Shown here piece by piece: positions 1 through 8,784 of a stretch of 64,000 bases of DNA (position 1 is its first letter; every line of letters begins with the position of its first letter). Under the pieces are notes generated by a model. That model saw nothing but the letters and a program-made list of their open reading frames with translations. It was not told where the DNA came from and did not search any database. The DNA comes from Sphaerisporangium rubeum. Its GTDB lineage: Bacteria; Actinomycetota; Actinomycetes; Streptosporangiales; Streptosporangiaceae. A program made the position numbers and the translations under genes. The DNA is taken from positions 2,658,501 to 2,722,500 of the forward strand of contig NZ_JACHIU010000001.1 of assembly GCF_014207705.1 (NCBI RefSeq). The letters run 5' to 3'.

Positions 1-815
1 GGGCTGGTGATCTGGCTGGCGTAGGTGTGACCGGTGTAGGTCGTCACGTAGCGCCGGGCATCGGCGTCGGCCTCGATCGCGCTGCTGTACGACTTGGCCT
101 GGTCCCAGCCGAAGGAGTCGCAACAGGCGAGCTTGACGTCGCCGGCGATCGGGCCGAGGACCTTGACGAACGCGGCGGCCTGCGCGGGGGTGAAGCGCAT
201 GGACTCGTAGGTCGAGGTGTAGTCGGGTTCGTTGGTGAACCCGAGGTCGGTGATCTTGATGCCCTCTTGCTCGTAGAACTTCGTGTACTGCATCAGGTAC
301 CTGGCGTAGGCCGCGCGCCACTCGTTCCTGAGCGTGCCGCCGTTGTCCGCGCTGTTGTTGTCCTTCATGTACCCCGGTGCGCTCCAGGCGTCCGCGTAGA
401 ACCGCTTCACGCCGTACGACTGCGCGACCTTGGAGACCCACACCTGGGCCCCGTCGTCGCCGTCCCACACATAACGCGGCGGCGCGTCCGGGCCGCCGGG
501 GTTCTGCGGCTGGATGGAGATCATCTTGTCGTACGGGCTGCCGGCCGGCGCGGCGCCGATGCCGAGACGCAGGATGCTGAGTCCCGCGCCGCTGTCGCGG
601 TCGAACCACAGGCGGAAGATGTCGTTCTGCTGGGCCGTGGAGAGGGAACGCAGCAGTTCGCCGCGGCGGAAGGCCGTGGAGATGCCGAAGCCGTCCATCT
701 CCTGGTACCGCACGCCGTCCGACACGGTGATGACCGGCGCGGCGGCGGCGGAGGCCGGTGCCGCGGCCACCAGCGACGTGCCGAGAAGTGCGGTCGCCAA
801 GGCGATCCGTATCAC
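1..815 (-). CDS. Secreted GH30-family glycoside hydrolase (xylanase-like), 3' end outside window
   Basis: Reading the minus strand from a GTG at 815, an AGGAGGG ribosome site lies 4 nt upstream. The protein opens with a short signal peptide (VIRIALATALLG...PASA) followed by a mature region with the GH30 hallmarks: an early ...YQEMDGFGIS segment, then LRLGIG, an aromatic DAWSAPGYMK segment and GFTNEPDY, in which the Glu of NEP is the expected acid/base. GH30 enzymes of this kind cut glucuronoxylan or related beta-glycans outside the cell; the exact substrate cannot be read from the fragment. About 271 residues are present and the nucleophile Glu and C-terminus lie beyond base 1. The CE1-CBM2 esterase further along fits a xylan-degrading lifestyle. 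Confidence 0.88.
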   Translation of the reverse strand, partial: MIRIALATALLGTSLVAAAPASAAAAPVITVSDGVRYQEMDGFGISTAFRRGELLRSLSTAQQNDIFRLWFDRDSGAGLSILRLGIGAAPAGSPYDKMISIQPQNPGGPDAPPRYVWDGDDGAQVWVSKVAQSYGVKRFYADAWSAPGYMKDNNSADNGGTLRNEWRAAYARYLMQYTKFYEQEGIKITDLGFTNEPDYTSTYESMRFTPAQAAAFVKVLGPIAGDVKLACCDSFGWDQAKSYSSAIEADADARRYVTTYTGHTYASQITS

Positions 816-1241
816 AGGCCCTCCTGATGTGAGCGTTGTCGGTCGCAGTCAGGGGAAATGTCAGCCCCCCATCCGGAGATCAGTCTGAGAAGGGGTGGTA
901 AACGCGTCAAGTTCGCGGAAATCGCATATCTCTACTTAGGTGGCGTGCTTCGTGAGCTGTGCATATGGTGCCATCGTCCGTCCGGCGGAATGACGGCGCG
1001 CCACCAGTCGAAACCCCGACCCGCGGGCCCGGACATCGCACGGAGAATCTCTATCCGTCCGTCGCCGCGCCGGTGAACGTTTCAGCAAAATGTGACCGCT
1101 CACAACAGGATGCGAAACCTCCCGCGCCTCCCGGTCGCACCTGCCGCCGGGTCGTCCCGGCGCTCGGAGTGTCGGCCCGGGATGCTAGTTTCCCTGCGCA
1201 CGTGCCGCCTTCGGAAGCGGACACCGCACGAAGGAGAGCCC
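816..1241. other. Divergent intergenic region between GH30 and MFS genes
   Basis: No convincing gene in these 426 bases. It must hold the promoters of the leftward hydrolase and the rightward transporter. A locally AT-richer stretch around 900-950 lies just upstream of the hydrolase and is the likely promoter zone. I found no copy of the palindrome that precedes the CE1 esterase at 8581. Confidence 0.5.
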
Positions 1242-2459
1242 ATGGAACCCCGGTCCCCGTCGGGCCCGCCGCACGTGCGGGACGAGCCGCGTCGTTCGCC
1301 GTGGGCCACGATCGCCGTCGTCTACGTCGCCGGGGTCGTCTCGGCGATGAGCCTCGGCAAGTTCGCACCCGTAGGTCCCGAGGTGCAGGCACAGCTCGGG
1401 CTGACGCTGGCGCAGCTCGGCTGGGTGATCTCGGCCGTCGTCGGCCTCGGGGCCGTGGCGGGGGTGCCGGCCGGCTACCTGGTACGCCGCCTCGGCACCG
1501 AGAGGTCCCTCATCGGCGGCCTGGTCCTGATGGCGGTGGCGGGTGGGGCCGCGGTGACGGCCGGCGGGTACGCCTGGCTGCTCGCCGCGCGGTTCGTGGA
1601 GAGCGCCGGCTACCTGATGGTGACCGTCGCCGCTCCCGCTCTGATCCTCCGCATGGCCGCCGACCGCGACCGCGGCGTCGCTCTGTCGATCTGGGCGACC
1701 TTCGTCCCGGTGGGCCTCGGCGTGAGCACCCTGGCCGGCGGCGCCGCGGGGTCCGCGCTCGGCTGGCGCGGCTGGACCGGCCTCATCGCGGCCCTGACCC
1801 TGGTCATGGCCTCGGCCGTCTGGGTACGCCTGCCGCGCGGCGCGGCCCGCCACGAGACGGCCGCCGGTCCCGTGCCTCGCGCCGGAGCGCTGGTCAGGCC
1901 CGCGGTCCTCGCCGCGTCCTTCGCGCTGGCCGTCCTCGCCACCCTCCCCGTCGTCGTGCTGCTGCCGACCCTCCTCATCGAGTCGTACGGCCGCACCGCG
2001 ACCACGGCAGGCGCGCTCACCTCCGCCGTCTCCCTGATCGGCGTCCCCGGCGGGCTCGCCGTCGGCCTGCTGCTCCGCAAGGGTGTCTCCTTGAAGGTGA
2101 TGGCGCTCTCGGGCCTGCTGGTGATCCCCGGCGGGTGGCTCATGTACGCGGCAGGCGCCGCACTGCCGGCCGCGGTGACCGGCGCGGCCGTCATCTCGCT
2201 GTTCAACGGCTTCCTCGGCGCGCTCGTCTTCGCCGCTCTGCCGCTGGTGCTGCGCCGCCTGTCGGACGCCGACGTCGGCACGGGCCTGGTCGCGCAGACC
2301 GGCAGTCTCGGAGCGCTCGTCGGTCCGCCGTTCTTCGGCCTGGTGGCCGTGGGGTACGGCTACCAGGTCCTCCCCGTGGTCATCACCGCCGGCATGCTCG
2401 CCGCCACCGCCGCGCTGCTGCTGGCCACCCGAGGCGTCTCCACCCGGCCGCCGCGCTGA
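1242..2459 (+). CDS. Major facilitator superfamily transporter
   Basis: A 405-residue polytopic membrane protein. ATG at 1242 is chosen because GAAGGAG sits 7 nt upstream; upstream in-frame starts lack a ribosome site. About twelve hydrophobic segments can be traced, with the MFS loop 2-3 basic motif seen as GYLVRRLGTERSLIGG. The overall style (single-domain, VGPEVQAQLGLTLAQLGWVISAV at the first helices) is that of the CynX/NimT or aromatic-acid uptake branches. Its position directly before pcaHG, same strand, suggests uptake of protocatechuate or 4-hydroxybenzoate, but this is inference from context; a 245-bp gap with repeats separates it from pcaH, so it may not be co-transcribed. Confidence 0.85.
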   Translation: MEPRSPSGPPHVRDEPRRSPWATIAVVYVAGVVSAMSLGKFAPVGPEVQAQLGLTLAQLGWVISAVVGLGAVAGVPAGYLVRRLGTERSLIGGLVLMAVAGGAAVTAGGYAWLLAARFVESAGYLMVTVAAPALILRMAADRDRGVALSIWATFVPVGLGVSTLAGGAAGSALGWRGWTGLIAALTLVMASAVWVRLPRGAARHETAAGPVPRAGALVRPAVLAASFALAVLATLPVVVLLPTLLIESYGRTATTAGALTSAVSLIGVPGGLAVGLLLRKGVSLKVMALSGLLVIPGGWLMYAAGAALPAAVTGAAVISLFNGFLGALVFAALPLVLRRLSDADVGTGLVAQTGSLGALVGPPFFGLVAVGYGYQVLPVVITAGMLAATAALLLATRGVSTRPPR

Positions 2460-2590
2460 GCCGTGCGCCGCCACCGCCGCCGGTCACCCGAGGTGTGTCC
2501 ACGGGCCGTCGCGCTGAGCCGTACGCCGCTGTTCCGCCGGTCACCGAGGTGCGTCCACCCGGCCGCCGTCCCGCTGAGCGGCATCCCGTC
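2423..2590. repeat. Three degenerate tandem copies of the MFS gene's 3' end
   Basis: The block GGyCACCCGAGGyGTsTCCA followed by a GGCCGyCGCGCTGAGC-like sequence occurs at about 2423, 2482 and 2539 (periods 59 and 57). Copy 1 contains the stop codon of the transporter, so copies 2 and 3 are duplicated gene-end sequence now lying downstream. Confidence 0.75.
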
Positions 2591-2704
2591 GTTGACACCG
2601 GGCCGCGCGGCGCACAACACTGCTGGTCGCGATATGAACATGAGTTCACCTGGCGAACAGGCCGCGCCTCAAGTGGTGCGCCGCTTGGAAAGGGGACGCA
2701 CGAC

Positions 2705-3484
2705 ATGGCCGCCGAGCCTCCCGTCCTCACGCAGGACGCCGTCAGCGCCGAGATCGCGCAGGCGCGCCGGGCCTACGCCGAGCACCTCGGCGCGGGGGCC
2801 GCGCCGCGTCACCACCCCGAGCGGGACTACCCGCCGTACCGCAGCAGCGTCACCCGCCACCCCAGGCACCCGCTGGTCGTCGTGGCCGACCCCGACGCGG
2901 CCGAGCTGACCGGCCCCGTCTTCGGCGTCACCGACGTCACCGAGCTCGACGCCGACCTGACCCGGCAGCACGTGGGGGAGCCGCTCGGTGAGCGGATCCG
3001 GGTGACCGGCCGGGTCACCGGCCGCGACGGCCGGCCGGTGCGCGGCCAGCTCGTCGAGATCTGGCAGGCCGACTCCGCCGGCCGGTACGCGCACCAGAGG
3101 GACCAGCACCCCGCGCCGCTCGACCCGAACTTCACCGGCGCCGGCCGCTGCCTCACCGACGACCAGGGCCGGTACGCGTTCACCACGATCAAGCCGGGTG
3201 CCTACCCCTGGCGCAACCACGACAACGCCTGGCGGCCCGCGCACATCCACTTCTCCCTGTTCGGCACGGCCTTCACCCAGCGGCTCGTCACCCAGATGTA
3301 CTTCCCCGGTGACCCGCTGTTCGAGTACGACCCCATCCTGCAGTCGGTCACCGACGACGCGGCACGGACCCGGCTGGTCGCCGCCTACGACCACACACTG
3401 TCGGTCCCGGAGTGGGCCCTCGGCTACCGGTGGGACATCGTCCTCGACGGCCCCGCCGCCACCTGGACGGAGGAGGGCCGATGA
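2705..3484 (+). CDS. pcaH: Protocatechuate 3,4-dioxygenase, beta subunit
   Basis: 259 residues, the usual PcaH size. This intradiol dioxygenase subunit carries the catalytic non-haem Fe(III) and opens protocatechuate to 3-carboxy-cis,cis-muconate in the cytoplasm. The iron ligands are visible: Tyr128 (GRYAH), Tyr167 (GAYPWRN), His180 and His182 (RPAHIHFS). The N-terminal YPPYRSSVTRHP stretch and C-terminal YRWDIVLDG are typical of the beta chain. ATG 2705 has a GAAAGGGG ribosome site about 10 nt upstream. Its stop overlaps the pcaG start (ATGA at 3481-3484), so the two subunits are translationally coupled. Confidence 0.97.
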   Translation: MAAEPPVLTQDAVSAEIAQARRAYAEHLGAGAAPRHHPERDYPPYRSSVTRHPRHPLVVVADPDAAELTGPVFGVTDVTELDADLTRQHVGEPLGERIRVTGRVTGRDGRPVRGQLVEIWQADSAGRYAHQRDQHPAPLDPNFTGAGRCLTDDQGRYAFTTIKPGAYPWRNHDNAWRPAHIHFSLFGTAFTQRLVTQMYFPGDPLFEYDPILQSVTDDAARTRLVAAYDHTLSVPEWALGYRWDIVLDGPAATWTEEGR

Positions 3485-4206
3485 CCCCGCCGACCGGCGC
3501 GCCGATTCCCGGTCCGGCCCCCGCGCAGAACTCTGAGCCGGCCCCCGCGCCGATTCACGAGCCGGCCCCCGCGCCGATTCACGAGCCGGCCTCCGTGCCG
3601 ATTCACGAGCCGGCCTCCGTGCCGATTCACGAGCCGGCCTCCGCTCCGACCCCCGCGCAGACCATCGGCCCGTTCTTCGGGTACGCGCTGCCGTTCACCG
3701 GCGGCGGCGACGTCGCGCCTGCCGGGGACGCGGAGACGATCACCCTGCACGGCCGGGTCTTCGACGGCGCCGGGGCCCCGGTCCCCGACGCGCTGCTGGA
3801 GTTCTGGCAGCCCGCGCCGGACGGCTCCCGCGCTGGGGCCCCCGGCTCGCTGCGCCGCGACCAGGTGACCGGGGCCGTCGCCGGCCGCACCGGGCTGGAC
3901 TTCACCGGGTTCGGCCGGGTCGCCACCGACGCGGCCGGCCACTATGTGCTGCGCACCCTCCCGCCGGGCGGCGTGCCGTACATCTCGGTGTGCGTCCACG
4001 CGCGCGGCCTGCTCCACCACCTGTACACCCGCGCGTACCTGCCGCACCTGACCGACCCGGCCACCGAACCCCTGCTGAGCTCGCTGCCTGAGGCGCGCAG
4101 GGCCACGCTGCTCACGGTGCCGGAACGTGAGCGCGTGCACCGGTTCGACGTGCGGCTGCAGGACGACGGCGTGCACGAGGAGACGGTCTTCCTCGCTTTC
4201 GGGTGA
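3481..4206 (+). CDS. pcaG: Protocatechuate 3,4-dioxygenase, alpha subunit, with N-terminal repeat extension
   Basis: 241 residues. The body, from PTPAQTIGPFFGYALPF onward, is a standard PcaG alpha subunit, which pairs with PcaH and shapes the active site without binding iron. Odd is what precedes it: about 58 residues made of four exact-length octapeptides EPA(P/S)(A/V)PIH plus a partial fifth, encoded by 24-bp tandem repeats. PcaG proteins normally begin only a few residues before the (S/A)QT(V/I)GPF motif, so this is a Pro-rich, His-containing extension produced by slippage-type expansion. The ATG overlaps the pcaH stop, and no later start with a ribosome site is evident, so the extension is probably translated. 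Confidence 0.95.
   Translation: MTPPTGAPIPGPAPAQNSEPAPAPIHEPAPAPIHEPASVPIHEPASVPIHEPASAPTPAQTIGPFFGYALPFTGGGDVAPAGDAETITLHGRVFDGAGAPVPDALLEFWQPAPDGSRAGAPGSLRRDQVTGAVAGRTGLDFTGFGRVATDAAGHYVLRTLPPGGVPYISVCVHARGLLHHLYTRAYLPHLTDPATEPLLSSLPEARRATLLTVPERERVHRFDVRLQDDGVHEETVFLAFG
3535..3654 (+). repeat. pcaG: 24-bp tandem repeat inside pcaG
   Basis: Four full 24-bp units (3535-3630) plus a degenerate fifth encode EPAxxPIH octapeptides. The first two units match each other and units three and four match each other, suggesting two rounds of duplication. Confidence 0.9.
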
Positions 4207-4209
4207 CGC

Positions 4210-4872
4210 CTAGCCGCCGCCGGTGAGCAGCGGGACCTCCAGCCGCGCGGCCAGCTCACGGACCGGCGTGCCGAACGTCTCGGTCACCGTGACGCCGCCG
4301 GGGGTGATGTGGAACACCGCGTGGTCGGTGTAGACGCGACCGGCGCAGGCGCGGCCGGTGAGCGGGTAGGTGCACTCGGGGACCAGCTTCGGCGCGCCGT
4401 CCTTGGTGAACAGCGTCATCATGACGAACACGTTCCGCGCGCCGGTCGCCAGGTCCATCGCGCCGCCGACGGCGGGGATCGCGTCCGCGGCGCCGGTGTG
4501 CCAGTTGGCGAGGTCGCCGCCGCCGGAGACCTGGAAGGCGCCGAGCACGCACACGTCGATGTGGCCGCCGCGGATCATCGCGAACGAGTCGGCCTGGTGG
4601 AAGTACGACGCACCCGGCAGCTCGGTGACCGGGATCTTGCCGGCGTTCACCAGGTCGGGGTCGATGTCGTCACCCTCGGCGGCCGGCCCCATGCCGAGCA
4701 TGCCGTTCTCGGTGTGCAGGACGACCCCCGACTCCGGCGGCAGGTGATCGGCGACCGCCGTCGGCAGGCCGATGCCGAGGTTGACGACAGAACCCGGCGC
4801 GATGTCCCCGGCCACGACGGCGGCCAGCTCGTCGCGGCGAAGCGGTCCACGGCCGAGGTGCTCCAGGGTCAT
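4210..4872 (-). CDS. pcaJ: 3-oxoadipate CoA-transferase, beta subunit
   Basis: 220 residues, typical for subunit B of family I CoA-transferases. With PcaI it moves CoA from succinyl-CoA to 3-oxoadipate in the beta-ketoadipate pathway. The catalytic glutamate lies in [11 protein letters not shown] (about residue 54), preceded by [10 protein letters not shown] and followed by [14 protein letters not shown] and the [16 protein letters not shown] segment that define the family. It ends 3 bp from the convergent pcaG stop. Its ATG at 4872 overlaps the stop of a 12-residue mini-ORF derived from a duplication of its own start (see 4869-4907). Confidence 0.95.
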   Translation of the reverse strand: MTLEHLGRGPLRRDELAAVVAGDIAPGSVVNLGIGLPTAVADHLPPESGVVLHTENGMLGMGPAAEGDDIDPDLVNAGKIPVTELPGASYFHQADSFAMIRGGHIDVCVLGAFQVSGGGDLANWHTGAADAIPAVGGAMDLATGARNVFVMMTLFTKDGAPKLVPECTYPLTGRACAGRVYTDHAVFHITPGGVTVTETFGTPVRELAARLEVPLLTGGG

Positions 4873-4903
4873 GAGGCGGCCTTCTCGACGAGGTGCTTCA
4901 CGG

Positions 4904-4907
<4 letters not shown>
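4869..4907 (-). CDS. 12-residue mini-ORF between pcaI and pcaJ made by start duplication
   Basis: Sequence [12 protein letters not shown]. Its ATG overlaps the pcaI stop (ATGA) and its own TGA overlaps the pcaJ ATG (ATGA). The DNA around both ATGs is a 35-bp tandem duplication (GGCCGCmTCATGACCsTGrAGCACCTCG), so the upstream copy is a relic of the pcaJ start that now bridges the two genes. Translation is plausible because of the coupling; a function for the peptide is not implied. Confidence 0.45.
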
Positions 4908-5555
<648 letters not shown>

Positions 5556-5581
<26 letters not shown>

Positions 5582-5680
5582 GTGCCGGCCCCGTGAGGGA
5601 CTGTGACGGGTCGGTGTGCACGGTGGTCATGCGCTGGTCCCGTGACGGCCTGCGACGGGTCGGTGTGCACGGCTGTCATG
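5556..5680. repeat. Three tandem copies of the pcaI start region, 49-bp period
   Basis: The block GACGGGTCGGTGTGmACGG ending in the complement of an ATG occurs at 5556, 5605 and 5654. The first copy holds the real pcaI start; the other two are upstream duplicates between pcaF and pcaI. Confidence 0.9.
5578..5679 (-). CDS. 33-residue mini-ORF between pcaF and pcaI made by start duplication
   Basis: Begins MTAVHTDPSQAV, nearly the N-terminus of PcaI (MTTVHTDPSEAV), then runs on in a shifted frame. Its ATG overlaps the pcaF stop (ATGA) and its TGA overlaps the pcaI ATG (ATGA). It arose from two extra 49-bp copies of the pcaI start (98 nt, which is 2 modulo 3, so termination at the next ATGA is automatic). 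It probably relays ribosomes from pcaF to pcaI; the peptide itself need not matter. Confidence 0.45.
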
Positions 5681-6860
5681 CGTTCACGTTCTCCAGTACG
5701 ACCGCGAGGCCCTGGCCGACCCCGATGCAGATGGCCGCCACCCCCCACCGTTGCCGCCGCTCACGCAGCACGTGCGCGAGGGTGCCGAGGATCCGGCCGC
5801 CGGAGGCGCCGAGCGGATGGCCGACGGCGATGGCGCCACCTCTGGTGTTGACGATCTCCGGGTCGATCTTCCAGGCGTCCAGGCACACCAGGGACTGCGC
5901 GGCGAAAGCCTCGTTGAGCTCCACCGCGCCGACGTCGTCCCAGCCGATCCCGGCCCTGCGCAACGCTTTCTCGGCGGCCTCGACCGGCGCGTACCCGAAC
6001 ATCTGCGGCTCCAGTGCCGAGGCGCCGCGGCCGGCGATCCGCGCCAGGGGAGTGGCGCCGAGCTCGTCCGCCGCTGCCGCCGAGCCGAGCACGACGGCCG
6101 ACGCGCCGTCGCTCAACGGTGAGGCGTTCCCAGCGGTTATGGTGCCGTCCGGCCGGAACGCCGGTTTCAGACCGGCGAGCACCTGCGGCGTCGTGGCTGG
6201 ACGGATCCCCTCGTCACGCGGCAGGTCCACGTCCTCGACCGGCACGACCAGGTCGTCGTAGAACCCGGCGTCCCACGCGGCGGCGGCCAGGCCGTGCGAC
6301 CGCGCGGCGAAGACGTCCTGCCGTTCTCTCGGTACCGAGAACCTCTCGGCGAGCTGCTCGTTGGCCTCGCCGAGCGAGACCGTCCACTCCTGCGGCATCC
6401 TCGGGTTCACCAGTCGCCAGCCGAGCGTGCTGGACACCGCCGTCATGTCGCCTGCAGGGAAGGCCCGTCCGGGTTTCGGCAGCACCCACGGCGCTCGGCT
6501 CATCGACTCCACACCCCCGGCCACCACGACGCCGGCGTCGCCGCTCTCCACGGCCCGCGACCCGATCATGGCGGCGTCCAGGCCGGACCCGCACAGCCGG
6601 TTCACGGTGGTGGCCGGCACGGTCACCGGCAGGCCCGCGAGCAGCACCGCCATGCGTCCGACGTTGCGGTTGTCCTCACCCGCGCCGTTGGCGTCACCCC
6701 AGACCACCTCGTCGATCCGCGCCGGATCCAGGGCCGGCACCTTGGCGAGGACACCGCGCAACGCCGTGACCGCCAGGTCGTCGGGACGGACACCGGCCAG
6801 CGCGCCGCCGTACCTGCCGAACGGCGTGCGCGCCGCCGCATAGAGGAACGCCGGGTCCAT
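5676..6860 (-). CDS. pcaF: 3-oxoadipyl-CoA thiolase
   Basis: 394 residues, normal thiolase length. It cleaves 3-oxoadipyl-CoA to succinyl-CoA and acetyl-CoA, the last step of the beta-ketoadipate pathway. The acyl-accepting cysteine is in NRLCGSGLDA (about residue 91), the substrate histidine in GHPLGASGGR and the second catalytic cysteine in CIGVGQGLA. ATG 6860 is preferred over an upstream in-frame ATG because GGGAGGTGACC directly precedes it and the protein then starts at the canonical MDPAFLYAAARTPFGRYGG. First gene of the leftward pcaF-pcaI-pcaJ operon. The PcaF assignment over a generic AtoB thiolase rests on this context. Confidence 0.94.
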   Translation of the reverse strand: MDPAFLYAAARTPFGRYGGALAGVRPDDLAVTALRGVLAKVPALDPARIDEVVWGDANGAGEDNRNVGRMAVLLAGLPVTVPATTVNRLCGSGLDAAMIGSRAVESGDAGVVVAGGVESMSRAPWVLPKPGRAFPAGDMTAVSSTLGWRLVNPRMPQEWTVSLGEANEQLAERFSVPRERQDVFAARSHGLAAAAWDAGFYDDLVVPVEDVDLPRDEGIRPATTPQVLAGLKPAFRPDGTITAGNASPLSDGASAVVLGSAAAADELGATPLARIAGRGASALEPQMFGYAPVEAAEKALRRAGIGWDDVGAVELNEAFAAQSLVCLDAWKIDPEIVNTRGGAIAVGHPLGASGGRILGTLAHVLRERRQRWGVAAICIGVGQGLAVVLENVNA

Positions 6861-6962
6861 GAGGTCACCTCCCGTGGCAAGGGGCCGGCGTCTGTGCGCC
6901 TGGCGAACAACCGTTCTCTTCCTGAACGTATGTTCCTTGGGTTCGGGGTCGATGTCCACAGT

Positions 6963-7099
6963 GCGGCCTCAAGGGACCGGGTCGCGCAGGAGGAGCCGCC
7001 ACACTCGGCCGCCGGCCCCCGGGCTGCTCAAGACGGGTAAGACAGCGTCAGTACGGCCGCAAGGGACCGGTTCGCAGAGGAGGAGCCGCCACACTCGGC
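6963..7099. repeat. Direct repeat of about 45 bp, 90 bp apart
   Basis: Copies at 6963-7008 and 7053-7099 share CAAGGGACCGGkTCGC followed by AGGAGGAGCCGCCACACTCGG with few mismatches. It lies in the gap between pcaF (starting leftward) and the downstream end of the CE1 esterase gene. No gene is visible in 6861-7179. Confidence 0.75.
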
Positions 7100-7115
7100 A
7101 TCTCGTACGACGAAA

Positions 7116-7147
7116 GCGGCACCCTCGCCGTGTGACGAGGGTGCCGC
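7116..7147 (-). terminator. Intrinsic terminator-like hairpin after CE1 esterase gene
   Basis: GCGGCACCCTCG and CGAGGGTGCCGC form a perfect 12-bp stem with an 8-nt loop, 32 bp past the stop of the leftward esterase gene. No clear U-tract follows, as is common in actinomycetes. Confidence 0.75.
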
Positions 7148-7179
7148 TCATCGGCGCGCCGAGCGCGCGGTCCTTCGCG

Positions 7180-8535
7180 TCAGGAGGCGGTGCAGGCCGC
7201 CACCGGTGTGGCGGCGGTGCCGTTGGCGGTGAAGCCGAACGTCGTGGTGCCGCCGGCGGCGAGGCTGCCGTTGTACGCCTCGTTCCGCACGGTGACGGCG
7301 GCGCCGGAGCCGGAGCGCACACCGTTCCACAGCGACGAGATCGACTGGGAACCGGGCCAGGTCCAGGTGACGGTCCAGCCGCTGATCGCGGCGCTACCCG
7401 CGCGGACGGTGACGGTCGACTGGAAACCGCCGGGCCAGGAGTTCGTCGTCTCGACGGTCGCCGAGCAGCCGCCGGGCACCGGAGTCGGGGTGACGGTAGG
7501 CGTGGGAGTCGGCGTCGGAGTGGGAGTCGGCGTCGGTGTGGGGGTCGGCGTCGGTGTGGGAGTGGGGGTCGGGGTGGGGGTCGGCGTCGGAGTGGGGCTC
7601 GGCGATGTCGTGCCGTCGAGGCCGAGGAAGGCGATGGCGTAGGCGAGTTGGCCGGTCATGGGGAGTTGGTGGCCGACGCCGCTGATGCTGATGCCTTCGA
7701 TGGTGGCCTGGGTGCTGGTGGCGCCGTAGCGGGTGCGGGTCCAGTTGGACTGGGGCCGGTCGGTGAAGGCGGGGGTCTGGCTCAGGCCGTGGAGGTTGGT
7801 CCACTGCTTGATCTCTTCGCCGTAGTTGTTGTAGTGGAGTGTGGTGTCGGTGGTGCCGTGCCACAGCTGGATGCGGGGGTAGCGGCCGGTGTAGCCGGGG
7901 TACATGGCGCGGGCCTGGTCGCCCCACTGCTGCGCGGTCTTGATGAGCTGGCCGCCGGAGCACTGGCTGTTCCACAGTGATCCGTTGGTGGTGGCGAAGC
8001 AGCCGGCCGGGACGCCGGAGTAGGCCGACGCCGCGGAGAACACGTCGGGGTACTGCGCGGCCAGCACGTTGGTCATCATCGCGCCGGAGGAGAACCCGCT
8101 GACCACGATGCGGCCGGGGTCGACGTTGTAGCGCTGCCGCGCGTAGGAGACCATCGACATGATGCCGGTGGAGTCGCTGCCGCCGTCACGGCGCAGCGCG
8201 GCCGGGGTGGACACGTCGAAGCACTTCTCGCTGCGGGTGGCCTCCGGCAGCACGATGATGTAGCCGTACCGGTCGGCCGCGGTGACGAAGTCCCGGCCGT
8301 TGCCGTTGAAGATCGCGCTCGCCGAGCCGCTGCAGTAGTGCACCAGCACCAGCAACGCGGGCCGGGCCGCGACCCGGTCGGGCACGTAGATGTACATGTT
8401 CAGGTTCGTGGGGTTGTTGCCGAACCCGGTCACCCTGGTCAGCGCCGCGGCCGTGGCCGGCCCCGTGGCGAGGACGGTCGCGGCGAGCAGCGGTATGACG
8501 GCCGCCGCCACCAGCGCCTTCAGCCTTCGTTTCAT
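7180..8535 (-). CDS. Secreted CE1-type esterase with Pro-Thr linker and CBM2 carbohydrate-binding domain
   Basis: 451 residues. Signal peptide [19 protein letters not shown]..., then a polyhydroxybutyrate-depolymerase/feruloyl-acetylxylan esterase fold: [11 protein letters not shown], the nucleophile in GFSSGAMMT, an Asp in [12 protein letters not shown] and a His in GVGHQLP. A long (PT)n linker follows, then a CBM2 module ([21 protein letters not shown]...WTVTWTWP...[15 protein letters not shown]) that binds cellulose or xylan. Its likely role is removing acetyl or feruloyl groups from xylan. ATG 8535 is chosen for AAAGGA 7 nt upstream; earlier in-frame starts have no ribosome site. A palindromic operator lies 46 bp upstream and a terminator follows. 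Confidence 0.93.
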   Translation of the reverse strand: MKRRLKALVAAAVIPLLAATVLATGPATAAALTRVTGFGNNPTNLNMYIYVPDRVAARPALLVLVHYCSGSASAIFNGNGRDFVTAADRYGYIIVLPEATRSEKCFDVSTPAALRRDGGSDSTGIMSMVSYARQRYNVDPGRIVVSGFSSGAMMTNVLAAQYPDVFSAASAYSGVPAGCFATTNGSLWNSQCSGGQLIKTAQQWGDQARAMYPGYTGRYPRIQLWHGTTDTTLHYNNYGEEIKQWTNLHGLSQTPAFTDRPQSNWTRTRYGATSTQATIEGISISGVGHQLPMTGQLAYAIAFLGLDGTTSPSPTPTPTPTPTPTPTPTPTPTPTPTPTPTPTPTPTVTPTPVPGGCSATVETTNSWPGGFQSTVTVRAGSAAISGWTVTWTWPGSQSISSLWNGVRSGSGAAVTVRNEAYNGSLAAGGTTTFGFTANGTAATPVAACTAS

Positions 8536-8580
8536 GCCGTGTCCTTTCATGGAGGAGACCCACGTTCCGGCCGACCGTCT

Positions 8581-8594
8581 TGTTAGCGCTAACA
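8581..8594. promoter_or_regulatory. LacI-family operator-like palindrome
   Basis: TGTTAGCGCTAACA is a perfect 14-bp palindrome with the central CG of LacI/CebR-type operators. It lies 46 bp upstream of the CE1 esterase start. Sugar-responsive repression is the natural reading; no LacI gene is in the window. Confidence 0.75.
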
Positions 8595-8784
8595 GTGCCT
8601 TCTTCGCGAGGAGTTCCTCCCCATCGGGACGGTCCGGGTCGGTGACGCGGCGAAGCAAATACGACCCGCGCGACACCCGTCAAGTACGCAGTCCCGGCCC
8701 CGGACCCCGCTCCGGCACGAGGACGTCCCATCTGCGGCGGAAAGCGGTTCACCGCGGCCCCCGGCCGGGGCCGCGGTGAACGGT

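Noticed and set aside
1185-2474. Long minus-strand open frame opposite the MFS gene
   Set aside because: Composition is Arg/Gly/Asp-rich without domain features; it is the usual antisense shadow of a high-GC gene. The same holds for the long frames opposite the kinase, xanthine dehydrogenase, glyA/rsgA and sirA genes.
7490-7600. GT-rich simple repeat as an independent element
   Set aside because: It encodes the Pro-Thr linker between the esterase and CBM2 domains.
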